Position numbers and translations under genes: made by a program. From positions 1 through 11,063 of the forward strand of contig JAJFUG010000172.1 of assembly GCA_021372515.1 (NCBI GenBank): DNA of 11,063 nucleotides, written 5' to 3'. The first letter of the stretch is position 1; each line of letters starts with the position of its first letter. The notes under the pieces are model-generated. The model saw only the letters and a program-made list of their open reading frames with translations, ran no database searches and had not been told where the DNA came from. Of the stretch, positions 1-6,800 are shown in pieces. Source of the stretch: a bacterium (GTDB lineage: Bacteria > Gemmatimonadota > Glassbacteria > GWA2-58-10).

Positions 1-376
1 CGTATCGGAATGACTCGATCCTGGGTTAAAGCCAAGCCTCGTGCGGCTGACAGGCCGCCGTTGTTGCCTTGGGGGGCCGCACCTGTCTGAGCCTCCCGCC
101 AGGGCAGCGTGTAATCGAACGTGAAACGGCCGGGGCTGAAATTGACGCACAGCGCGGCGGCGATTTGCGGCAGAGCCGCCGCTGCATCGCGCGAGCGGTA
201 TCAACACTCCGTAAACACTTAAGATCGAAGCGGAGGCGTGGTCTGGACGAGTTTGCGGCCCCCGCTGGCTTTGCTGCTTTGGCCGAAACCAAAGCAGAAC
301 AGAGTCTTTCGTCTTCTCACTGCAACTCCCTAACCGGACATTGCTGGGCAAGACCGAAAGGACGGAAAGACATGCC

Positions 377-397
377 GGGCGAATACAAGGTTCACCC
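377..397. repeat. Imperfect hairpin inside copy A
   Basis: GGGCGAA at 377-383 pairs with TTCACCC at 391-397 across the loop TACAAGG, with one G-T wobble. It lies in the segment unique to copy A and is followed by CCTAC. The next 20-odd bases lead into a second hairpin that begins GTAGGGGC. The pair looks like a small nested repeat module placed inside the larger element. Confidence 0.45.
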
Positions 398-425
398 CTA
401 CAAAAGGCGAGTCTTTCTATCGTAG

Positions 426-445
426 GGGCACGGCGTGCCGTGCCC
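426..445. repeat. Near-perfect palindrome ending copy A
   Basis: Two 9-base arms, GGGCACGGC and GCCGTGCCC, flank the centre GT. The same arms occur at 3762-3781 around the centre AT. The palindrome marks the end of copies A and B of the repeat and lies 84 bases beyond the permease stop codon. It could act as a bidirectional hairpin at transcript ends, but no T-tract follows it on either strand. Confidence 0.7.
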
Positions 446-488
446 GGAAGGCTTTAATTTTCCCTTGGTTACGGCCGAGAGAACATGA

Positions 489-530
489 AGCCAGCGGTCC
501 AGGGAGCGGTTTCCCCCCGTGCGGCTGGCT
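489..530 (-). terminator. Weak candidate stem-loop after the permease gene
   Basis: On the minus strand AGCCAGC (530-524) can pair with GCTGGCT (495-489), enclosing a G-run that could pair with a downstream CTCCC. The stem begins at the permease stop codon. There is no U-tract, so it is at best a weak or factor-assisted terminator or an mRNA-stabilising structure. Confidence 0.2.
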
Positions 531-1525
531 CAGATTACTCCCCGTTCGGCCGAGCCGGTCAGCAGGAGCCAGAAAAAGAACGGCCCGCCAAGCAGCGCGG
601 TGATCACCCCCACGGGCAATTCCGCCGGGGCGATCAGGGTGCGGGCCAGGGTGTCGCACAGGGTGAGGAAGCCTCCGCCGAACGCCACCACGGCAGCGCT
701 CAGGTTGCGATGGTCCTGGCCCAGCAGAAGGCGGCAGATGTGCGGGGTCATCATGCCCACGAACCCGATCGGCCCGCAGACCGCCACCACCCCGCCCACC
801 ATCAGCGAGGCGGCGAAAAAGATCACCCGCTTGGAGCTGTCGACGTTCACCCCGCGGCTGGCGGCCAGGTCCTCGCCCGTGGCCAGAAGGTTCAGCTCAT
901 GGCTGTGCAGCACGATCACCGCCACGCCAGTGGCGGCGAAAGGCAGGAGCTGGTACACCTGGCCGTAACCCACCACCTCGATCGCCCCGATCAGGTTGTG
1001 CAGTATCTGGAAACTCTTGGTGAAATCGCTCATGTACTGGACGAACAGGATCAGGCTGGAGAAGAAGAAACTCACCGCCACCCCGGCAAGCAGCAGGGTG
1101 GAGGTGGAAAAGCCCTGCCTGGCCCGGGTGAAAGAGTAGACAAGGAAAATGGCCAGCAGCGCCCCGGCCATGGCCCCGAACGAGCCGGCCGGCACTCCCA
1201 GCAGGCTGAACGAAAGGCCCAGGCCCACCAGCAGGGTCGCCCCGAGCGAGGCCCCGCTCGCTACGCCCAGGGTGAAGGGTGTTGCCAGCGGGTTGCGGAA
1301 CATCGCCTGGAACGCCATCCCGGCCGTGGCCAGGGCGCTCCCCGACAGGAACGCGACCAGCACTCGCGGGGTGCGGATGCGCCAGAAGATTTCCGACTCC
1401 ACCGAGCCGGAGAACGGGTGCAGGATACTCTGCAGGGGCAGCTCTCTCGGCCCGATAAAAGGCGCGGCGACTGTCACGGCCAGGGAGAGGATGACAATCA
1501 GGGGCAGGGCGGCTGGTCGTTTCAT
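530..1525 (-). CDS. FecCD-family (BtuC-like) ABC transporter permease
   Basis: This is the inner-membrane permease of a vitamin B12 or iron-siderophore importer. The 331-residue length is normal for the family, and hydrophobic segments run throughout, consistent with about ten helices. Family motifs are visible: RTPRVLVAFLSG (51-62), RNPLATPFTLGVASGA (77-92), the ATPase-coupling stretch GEDLAASRGV (217-226), GPIGFVGMMTPHICR (251-265), and the C-terminal AELPVGVITALLGGPFFFWLL (starting at 301). The ATG overlaps the TGA of the upstream ATPase gene by 4 bases, implying translational coupling and supporting the start. It is the last gene of the operon. The exact substrate cannot be read from the permease; a corrinoid is favoured because of the binding protein at 2310-3227. 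Family assignment is very secure, substrate is not. Confidence 0.93.
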   Translation of the reverse strand: MKRPAALPLIVILSLAVTVAAPFIGPRELPLQSILHPFSGSVESEIFWRIRTPRVLVAFLSGSALATAGMAFQAMFRNPLATPFTLGVASGASLGATLLVGLGLSFSLLGVPAGSFGAMAGALLAIFLVYSFTRARQGFSTSTLLLAGVAVSFFFSSLILFVQYMSDFTKSFQILHNLIGAIEVVGYGQVYQLLPFAATGVAVIVLHSHELNLLATGEDLAASRGVNVDSSKRVIFFAASLMVGGVVAVCGPIGFVGMMTPHICRLLLGQDHRNLSAAVVAFGGGFLTLCDTLARTLIAPAELPVGVITALLGGPFFFWLLLTGSAERGVI

Positions 1526-2313
1526 CCGGGCAGGCCCTCCGGGCGGATCAGCGGCAGCTCGCGCCCCGGCTGGGGCACGAACCTGAAGCCGGTGCGGTAG
1601 ATTTCCTCCAGCCGGGCCGGGTCCAGAAGCCCCCCCGGGGCGCCGTCATAGGCCACCCGCCCGCCGCGCAGGGCCAGCACGCGGTCGCAGCTTTCCAGGG
1701 CCGTGTTCAGGTCGTGGGTCACCATGACCACTGTCTTGCCGGCCTCGCGGTTAAGCCGCCCCAACAGGGCCAGCACCTCCACCTGGTGACCGTAGTCCAG
1801 GAACGTAGCCGGCTCGTCCAGCAGCATGATCTCGGCCTCCTGGGCCAGGGCCGCGGCGATCAGCACTTTCTGGCGCTCGCCGCCCGAAAGGCTTCCCAAC
1901 ACTCGCCCGCGGAAACTGTCGCTGCCGGTCAGCTCCAGCGCCTCGGCCACCACCTGGCGGTCATGGGCCGAAAGGCCGGCCAGGGCGGTCAGGTAGGGGT
2001 AACGTCCCATGGCCACGAATTCCTCCACGGTGAACGGCAGCGGGCGGCCATCCGCCTGGGGCACGTAGCTCACCAGACGGGCCAGCTCGCGCTGGGTGTA
2101 GCTGGCCAGGGGCCGGCCATCCAGGCTGATCCCGGCCGGAGCGGGCAGGATACGGTTCAGGCACTTGAGCAGGGTGCTCTTGCCCGCGCCGTTCGGCCCC
2201 ACCACCGACAGGAACGCCCGCGCCGGGACCGCGGTGCTCACCCGGTCGAGGATCGTGCTCCCGCCCAGGCGGAACGAGAACTGTTCCAGCTTTATCGCGG
2301 TGGAATCGTTCAT
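1522..2313 (-). CDS. ABC transporter ATP-binding protein (BtuD/FepC class)
   Basis: This is the cytoplasmic ATPase that powers the importer formed with the permease at 530-1525. At 263 residues it is a complete single nucleotide-binding domain. Visible motifs in order: Walker A GPNGAGKST (39-47), Q-loop glutamine in YVPQ (Q86), the family-typical AMGRYPYL (101-108), ABC signature LSGGERQ (142-148), Walker B IMLLDEP (162-168) followed by D-loop FLD, and the switch histidine in MVTHDL (H200). The stretch LEEIYRTGF near 235-243 matches the C-terminal part usual in iron and B12 transport ATPases. All catalytic residues are present. The start overlaps the stop of the binding-protein gene by 4 bases (ATGA), and its own stop overlaps the permease start in the same way. 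Confidence 0.95.
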   Translation of the reverse strand: MNDSTAIKLEQFSFRLGGSTILDRVSTAVPARAFLSVVGPNGAGKSTLLKCLNRILPAPAGISLDGRPLASYTQRELARLVSYVPQADGRPLPFTVEEFVAMGRYPYLTALAGLSAHDRQVVAEALELTGSDSFRGRVLGSLSGGERQKVLIAAALAQEAEIMLLDEPATFLDYGHQVEVLALLGRLNREAGKTVVMVTHDLNTALESCDRVLALRGGRVAYDGAPGGLLDPARLEEIYRTGFRFVPQPGRELPLIRPEGLPG

Positions 2314-3227
2314 TGCAGCGCCACGGCCTCGGGGTGGATCACCGCCGCGAGCCGCTCCAGCAGGTCGATGAAACGCGGGCTTGGGCGCACGGCCCAGGTC
2401 CCGGTGAACACGTAGACCCGGCGCCGCTCCACCGCCGGCACCCCGCGGGCGATGTCCTGCCAGGAGTCGATGAAATCCTGCGCCGTGGGCCCACCGGGAG
2501 TCAGTTCGGGGACCATCTCCACGATCACCTCCGGGTCGAGCTCGCGGATGCCCTCGGCCGAGATCGAGGGCAGGGCGGCGGTGCGCTCGCGGAAAGCGTT
2601 GGTCCCGCCGGCCAGCTCGATCAACTGGTCGTAGTAGCCGTCCCGGCCCGAGATGTACATGTCGCCCAGGGCGCCCTGCACCAGGCCCCGTCCCACGGTG
2701 ACCAGCACCCGCGGCCGGGCAAGGCCCACCACACGGCTGCGCACCCGGTCGAGCCGGGCGCGCAGCTCGCTCACCCGTCGCTCTGCTGTCGAGTCGGCCC
2801 CGCAGGCCCGGCCGATCTCCGTGATTGAATTCAGTATCCCGCCTACACTGCTGTGGTTAACGATCAGGGTGGGGATGCCCAACTCGGCGAAAAACGGCCG
2901 CCGGGAAGCCTGCTCGCTCAGCAGGAGCACCATCCCGGGCTGAAGGGCCAGGATCGCCTCGTAGTTCGGGTCGAGGTAGCCGCCGATACGCGGCTTGTCC
3001 AGCGCCTCCGGGGGCCAGTCGCAGTAGCGGGTCACCCCGGCCAGCTCGGAGCCCAGGCCCAGGTCGAACACCACCTCGGTGACACTGGGGGCCATGGAGA
3101 TGAGCCGGGTGGCCGGCTCGCGTCCCGCGTCACTCCGCGCCGGAACAGCGCCCGGGGCGTGACGGCTCAACGCGGCCGGGGCCAGGCTGGCCGCGGCGAC
3201 ACAGACTATCAACAGGCCGCGTTTCAT
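2310..3227 (-). CDS. Periplasmic substrate-binding protein of the ABC importer (BtuF-like)
   Basis: This 305-residue protein would capture the substrate outside the inner membrane and deliver it to the permease. A Sec signal peptide is visible: MKR, then a hydrophobic core to about residue 21 with an ALS-type cleavage site. There is no lipobox, so it should be soluble in the periplasm. The mature part starts with the family hallmark RLISMAPSVTEVVFDLGLG (41-59). Next come GVTRYCDWPPEA (64-75), KPRIGGYLDPNYEAILALQP (78-97) and MVLL. The CDxPxEA/IGG pattern is common in cobalamin-binding BtuF relatives but not exclusive to them. The start is supported by GGAGGA at 3237-3232, 4 bases upstream. 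It is the first gene of the operon, preceded by a possible promoter at 3282-3310. A siderophore or heme substrate remains possible. Confidence 0.9.
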   Translation of the reverse strand: MKRGLLIVCVAAASLAPAALSRHAPGAVPARSDAGREPATRLISMAPSVTEVVFDLGLGSELAGVTRYCDWPPEALDKPRIGGYLDPNYEAILALQPGMVLLLSEQASRRPFFAELGIPTLIVNHSSVGGILNSITEIGRACGADSTAERRVSELRARLDRVRSRVVGLARPRVLVTVGRGLVQGALGDMYISGRDGYYDQLIELAGGTNAFRERTAALPSISAEGIRELDPEVIVEMVPELTPGGPTAQDFIDSWQDIARGVPAVERRRVYVFTGTWAVRPSPRFIDLLERLAAVIHPEAVALQ

Positions 3228-3281
3228 CTCGTCCTCCGCGGGGGGCGTGCAATTTGACGGCGTTTCTCCGGCGCAGGCGGA

Positions 3282-3310
3282 AATATAATCGAATCGGGCG
3301 GTTGTTGAAA
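3282..3310 (-). promoter_or_regulatory. Candidate sigma70-type promoter for the importer operon
   Basis: On the minus strand TTTCAA (3310-3305) and TATATT (3287-3282) are separated by 17 bases. The -10 matches the consensus at five of six positions, the -35 only at three. It would give a leader of about 45-50 bases before the binding-protein start. No B12-box (GCCACTG) or other riboswitch core is apparent between here and the start codon. Confidence 0.35.
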
Positions 3311-3446
3311 CCCTGCCAGCGGCTTTAGACCGAAGACGGCGCCTTACACTATGATCCCGGTAACCGTAATCTGACTAAATGCCAGAGGGTAGGGGAAAGG
3401 AATCGGTCAGAGGGCGTATAACTCTAACGACCACTGGATCGTTTCA

Positions 3447-3781
3447 GTTGCTTTAAGGGGCCGCGCATGTCTGAGCCTCCCGCCAGGGCAGCGTGTAATC
3501 GTGCAGGAAAAGGCGCGGTTGGACAGATTGCTATAGTTTGGCGGCGATTGCGCGGCAGCGCCGCCGCTGCAACGCGGGAGCGGAATCGATACTTAGCGAA
3601 CACAATAGTTAGAAATAGTGTCGCGGTTGGGACGAGTTTGCGGCCCCCGCTGGCTTTGCTGCTTTGGCCGAAACCAAAGCAGAACAGAGTCTTTCGTCTT
3701 CTCACTGCAAGTTCCTAACCGGACATTGCTGGGCAAGACCGAAAGGACGAAAAGATTTTCCGGGCACGGCATGCCGTGCCC
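3447..3781 (+). repeat. Dispersed structured repeat, copy B
   Basis: This is a near full-length relative of 62-445. The left module at about 3457-3500 is almost identical to 73-116. The middle carries a GGCGGCG/CGCCGCC hairpin but is diverged in sequence. The right block at about 3633-3750 is nearly identical to 248-363 and includes the same perfect 9-bp hairpin, with arms 3659-3667 and 3674-3682. The copy ends in a palindrome (3762-3781) and lacks the extra segment seen in copy A. It lies beyond the 3' end of the histidine kinase gene, pointing towards it. Confidence 0.87.
3762..3781. repeat. Perfect 20-base palindrome ending copy B
   Basis: GGGCACGGC, centre AT, then GCCGTGCCC: every base pairs with its mirror. 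The arms are identical to those at 426-445. As a hairpin it would be very stable on either strand; as DNA it is a symmetric site centred on GCATGC. It lies 76 bases beyond the kinase stop codon. Confidence 0.8.
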
Positions 3782-3812
3782 CTTGAGGGCTCATGTCTGT
3801 GTCTTGTATCTG

Positions 3813-3860
3813 CCCCCGCAGGCTTTGCTGCTTTCGACGAAACGAAGCAGAAAAACTCTA
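3813..3860 (+). repeat. Diverged short fragment of the dispersed repeat
   Basis: CCCCCGCAGGCTTTGCTGCT and the bases after it parallel the core of copies A, B and C. The hairpin is kept in changed form: CTGCTTTCG (3828-3836), loop ACGAAA, CGAAGCAG (3843-3850). Relative to the other copies the eighth base of the left arm changed G to C and its partner changed C to G, with one A lost from the right arm. A CATGTCTG at 3793-3800 recalls the left module of copies A and B, so this may be an internally deleted copy. Its end overlaps the kinase stop codon (3860-3858). Confidence 0.6.
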
Positions 3861-6800
3861 TCCGGCGCTCTTGTCCTGGGGCGGTGGAAAATGCAGGCTG
3901 AACGTGGTCCCCTGGCCCGGCCGGGTGGCCACCGAGATGCTGCCGCCCAGCGACTCCATGATCGAGCGCGAGAGCGACAGGCCCATGCCCATGCCCTGGC
4001 CGGGGAGCCGGTCGCCGGCCTTGGTCGAGAAGAACGGCTCGAAGATGCGCGGCAGCACCTCATCCGGGATGCCGGGTCCGGTGTCCTGGATCGACAGCTC
4101 GTGACTGTCGGCCGCGCCGTGGCAGCTCAGGGTCAGCTCGCCGCCGGTGGGCATGGCCTGCACGGCGTTGAGGATTATGTTGTAGAGCACCTGGATCACC
4201 TGGTCGCGCGGCAGGAACAGGTAGTGGTCTTTCCGCCCGCACACGGTGTGGACGGTTATTTTCTGACGGCTGATCTTGGTGCCCAGCATCTTGAGCACGC
4301 TGCCGACCAGCTCGACCAGATCGATCCGCTGGTGCTCGCGCGAGGAGGGCTTGTACAGGTCGTAAAGCTGGACTATGATCGAGGCCATGCGGTCCACCTC
4401 GTTGTCCATCATGCCCAGGTAATGATAGTCCGGGTGCTCGGGCGCCACGGCGTGGCGCAGCACGTACAGGGCGTTCTTGATCGCGCCAAGCGGGTTGTTG
4501 ATCTCGTGGGCCACCCCGGCGGCCACACGCCCGGCGGCGGCCAGTTTTTCGCTTTGCAGGAGCTGGTCCTCCAGCTCGCGGTTGCTGATGAAATCGGCCA
4601 GGCAGGCGGCGGCCTGCTGCACCAGGTCGTGCTCGAAGGGGAGGAATTCGCCTTTGCCGTGCAGGGAACAGACTTTCAGCACGCCCCGTTTCCGTCCCCC
4701 GGGCGACAGCTCGCATTCCAGCCCGGTCATCACCTGGCGCGCGGCGTCTCCGGACGGGCTTATCTGCCGCCCGTCCAGGCTCAGGCTGACCAGCTTGTCC
4801 TCGGGATCAGACAGCGAATCGCGGATGTGGCGGCAACAGGAGCGCAGGGTCTCATCCGGCGCCCCGGCCCGGCTGCATTCCTGGCGGATGCTGTAGAGAC
4901 AGGTCAGCTCCTTGAGCCGCTCCTGGAGACGGCTTTCCGACTGCCTCAGCTCGGCCGTGCGCTCCGAGACCCGTACCTCCAGACCGTCGCGCTCTTTCTT
5001 CAGGGCCCGCTGGACCTCCTTGAGCTCGGTGATGTCGTGCAGGATCATCTGTGCGCAGTTGATCCCCTTGGCGAACCCGTAGGGCTGGATGATGGCCTTG
5101 AACCAGTAGCGCCGCCCGCCCTCCAGGTTGAGCTGGAATTCCTCGACCTGGAGCTTGCCCTCCTCGATCACCCGCCGGATGACCTCCAGGCGTTTGCGGG
5201 CGAAGCTCTGCGGCATCACCTTGAAGATCGAGCGGCCCACCAACCGCTCCGGTTGTCCCCCCAGGTACCCGGCCGCCAGGTTGTTCAGCATCTGCAGCAC
5301 CCCATCGTAGTCCACCAGCAGGATCGGGTTGCCCGCGTTCTCGAACAGAAGGCGGTAGCGGGATTCGCTCTGGCGCAGCAGTTCCTCGGCGCGCTTGCGC
5401 GAGGTGATGTCCTCGATGATGATCACCGCCCCCAGCAACTCGCCCACGTGGTTGTAGACCGGGTCGCTGCGCATGTCCAGCACCCTCCGGTCCAGGCCCG
5501 GCACGAACCGGGTGGCCTGCTGGCTCGATCCGCTGGCCAGGGTCTTGCGCGGAAGGCACTGCTCGCAGTCCTCCCCGTGGCTGCACCAGAGTTCGCAGTA
5601 TTTCAGGCCGGGCAGCTCCTCCGGGGGACGGCCGAGGTCGCGGGCGGCGGAACGGTTGGCCAGGACGATTTCCAGGCTGTCGTTGACAAAGATGATCCGG
5701 CTCTTGATCGCGTCGATCACGGCCCGCATCTGCGCCCGGCTGCGCTGGAGCGCCTCCTCGGTGCGGCGGCGCTCGGTGATGTCGCGCAGGACCACCACGC
5801 TGCCCCGGAAAACGCCCTCCGCGTCGAACAGCGCCCGCGGGTTGACGTGCAGGTGGAGGCGGGCCCCCTCTTTGGTTGTTATTCCCACCTCGTAGGGTGT
5901 GCTGGAGCCCAGCCGGCGCTGGTCGAAATTACTGCGGAAAGCCTCGCGTCCCGCCTCATCGAAACTGAATTCAGGCGATTTCCCGAGCAATTCCTCCTTG
6001 GAATAACCGGTCATCTCGCACAGGGCCCGGTTGACAAAGGTGGTCCGCCCGTTCTCATCCAGCAGCGCCATCCCGTCGTTTATCATCTCGACCAGGCTGC
6101 GATAGCGCTCCTCACTCTGGGACAGGGCCAGTTCCATCTGCTTGCGAGCGGTGATGTCCTCGAACAGGAGCGTTTGAAAAGACTCTCCCAGCTCGTGGGT
6201 CGGGCCCAGGCGCAGACGGAAAATCCGTCCGGCCAGCGAAGGCTCCTTGAGGTTCAGCTCTGCATAGAAATCCAGGCGCAGGTTTTCGATACGGAAACGC
6301 GAGGGGCGGGTGTAAATCCGGATGTCGAATATCTCGGCTTGACCCGCGAAAGTGGAGAAGCCGAGGTGGTGGTGGCGGTCGTAGATCGGGCTGGAGTCGT
6401 AGCAGACCAGCGGCGGGGCCTGCGATCCATCGGCCAGACAGATCAGCCGCCGGCTGATCCGCCCGCCGATGCGCTCCGCCGTGACCTCGTACTCGGCGCC
6501 GGGATCCAGTTTTTCGGGCTGTGAGACGATGTCCGCGGCCTGTTTCTGGATCCGGGCCATGATGTTGCCGTGGGAGGCCGTGCAGATGGAATACCCGACT
6601 ATGTCAGGCAGGATTCCATCCCGGCCGGACTCGCTGGAAATCACCAGGGAGATGTCGCGCAGAAGCTCATCCTGCTCGGGGGTCCGCAGACGGTAGGTCA
6701 CTTTCAGGTCGCTGACACTGTCGCCGTACTCGACCGCGCTCATCAGGTAGCAGTCCTTGAAGTCCTCCATGTGCGACTGATGCACCAGGCAGACCCGGCC

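Larger units (their letters stand above)
62..445 (+). repeat. Dispersed structured repeat, copy A
   Basis: This stretch matches 3447-3781 along most of its length, and its right half matches the reverse complement of 10893-11063. The left module (about 73-116) carries the shared TGTCTGAGCCTCCCGCCAGG followed by GCAGCGTGTAATCG. The middle holds a GGCGGC/GCCGCC hairpin. The right module (about 248-370) contains a perfect 9-bp stem, CTGCTTTGG at 274-282 and CCAAAGCAG at 289-297, around the loop CCGAAA. Compared with copy B it carries about 45 extra bases (381-425) before its terminal palindrome. Open frames cross it, but differences between copies fall at all codon positions and include indels, so I read it as non-coding. 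It lies just past the 3' end of the permease gene, pointing towards it. It fills most of the gene-free first 529 bases. Confidence 0.85.
3228..3857. other. Intergenic region between importer operon and kinase gene
   Basis: These 630 bases hold the candidate operon promoter (3282-3310), about 135 bases with no recognisable element (3311-3446), repeat copy B (3447-3781) and most of the diverged repeat fragment (3813-3860), whose end overlaps the kinase stop codon. Both neighbouring genes are on the minus strand, so the region is downstream of the kinase gene and upstream of the importer operon. I see no credible small gene. Confidence 0.7.

Noticed and set aside
274-297. Repeat hairpin as an intrinsic terminator
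   Set aside because: No T-run follows the stem on either strand in any of the copies, so a classical Rho-independent terminator is not supported.
69-425. Possible protein encoded by the repeat (shared peptide LDEFAAPAGFAALAETKAE in copies A, B and C)
   Set aside because: The shared peptide comes from near-identical DNA. Where copies differ, changes hit all codon positions, stops and indels appear, and the diverged fragment breaks the frame.
485-1600. Open frame of 371 codons on the plus strand, opposite the permease
   Set aside because: It is rich in Q, G, R and H with no domain, and mirrors the well-supported FecCD permease.
3618-6524. Open frame of 968 codons on the plus strand, opposite the histidine kinase
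   Set aside because: The minus-strand kinase has clear domains and catalytic motifs. The plus-strand frame is low-complexity in composition (rich in Q, H, A, L, G, R) with no recognisable domain, and is a by-product of GC-rich third positions.
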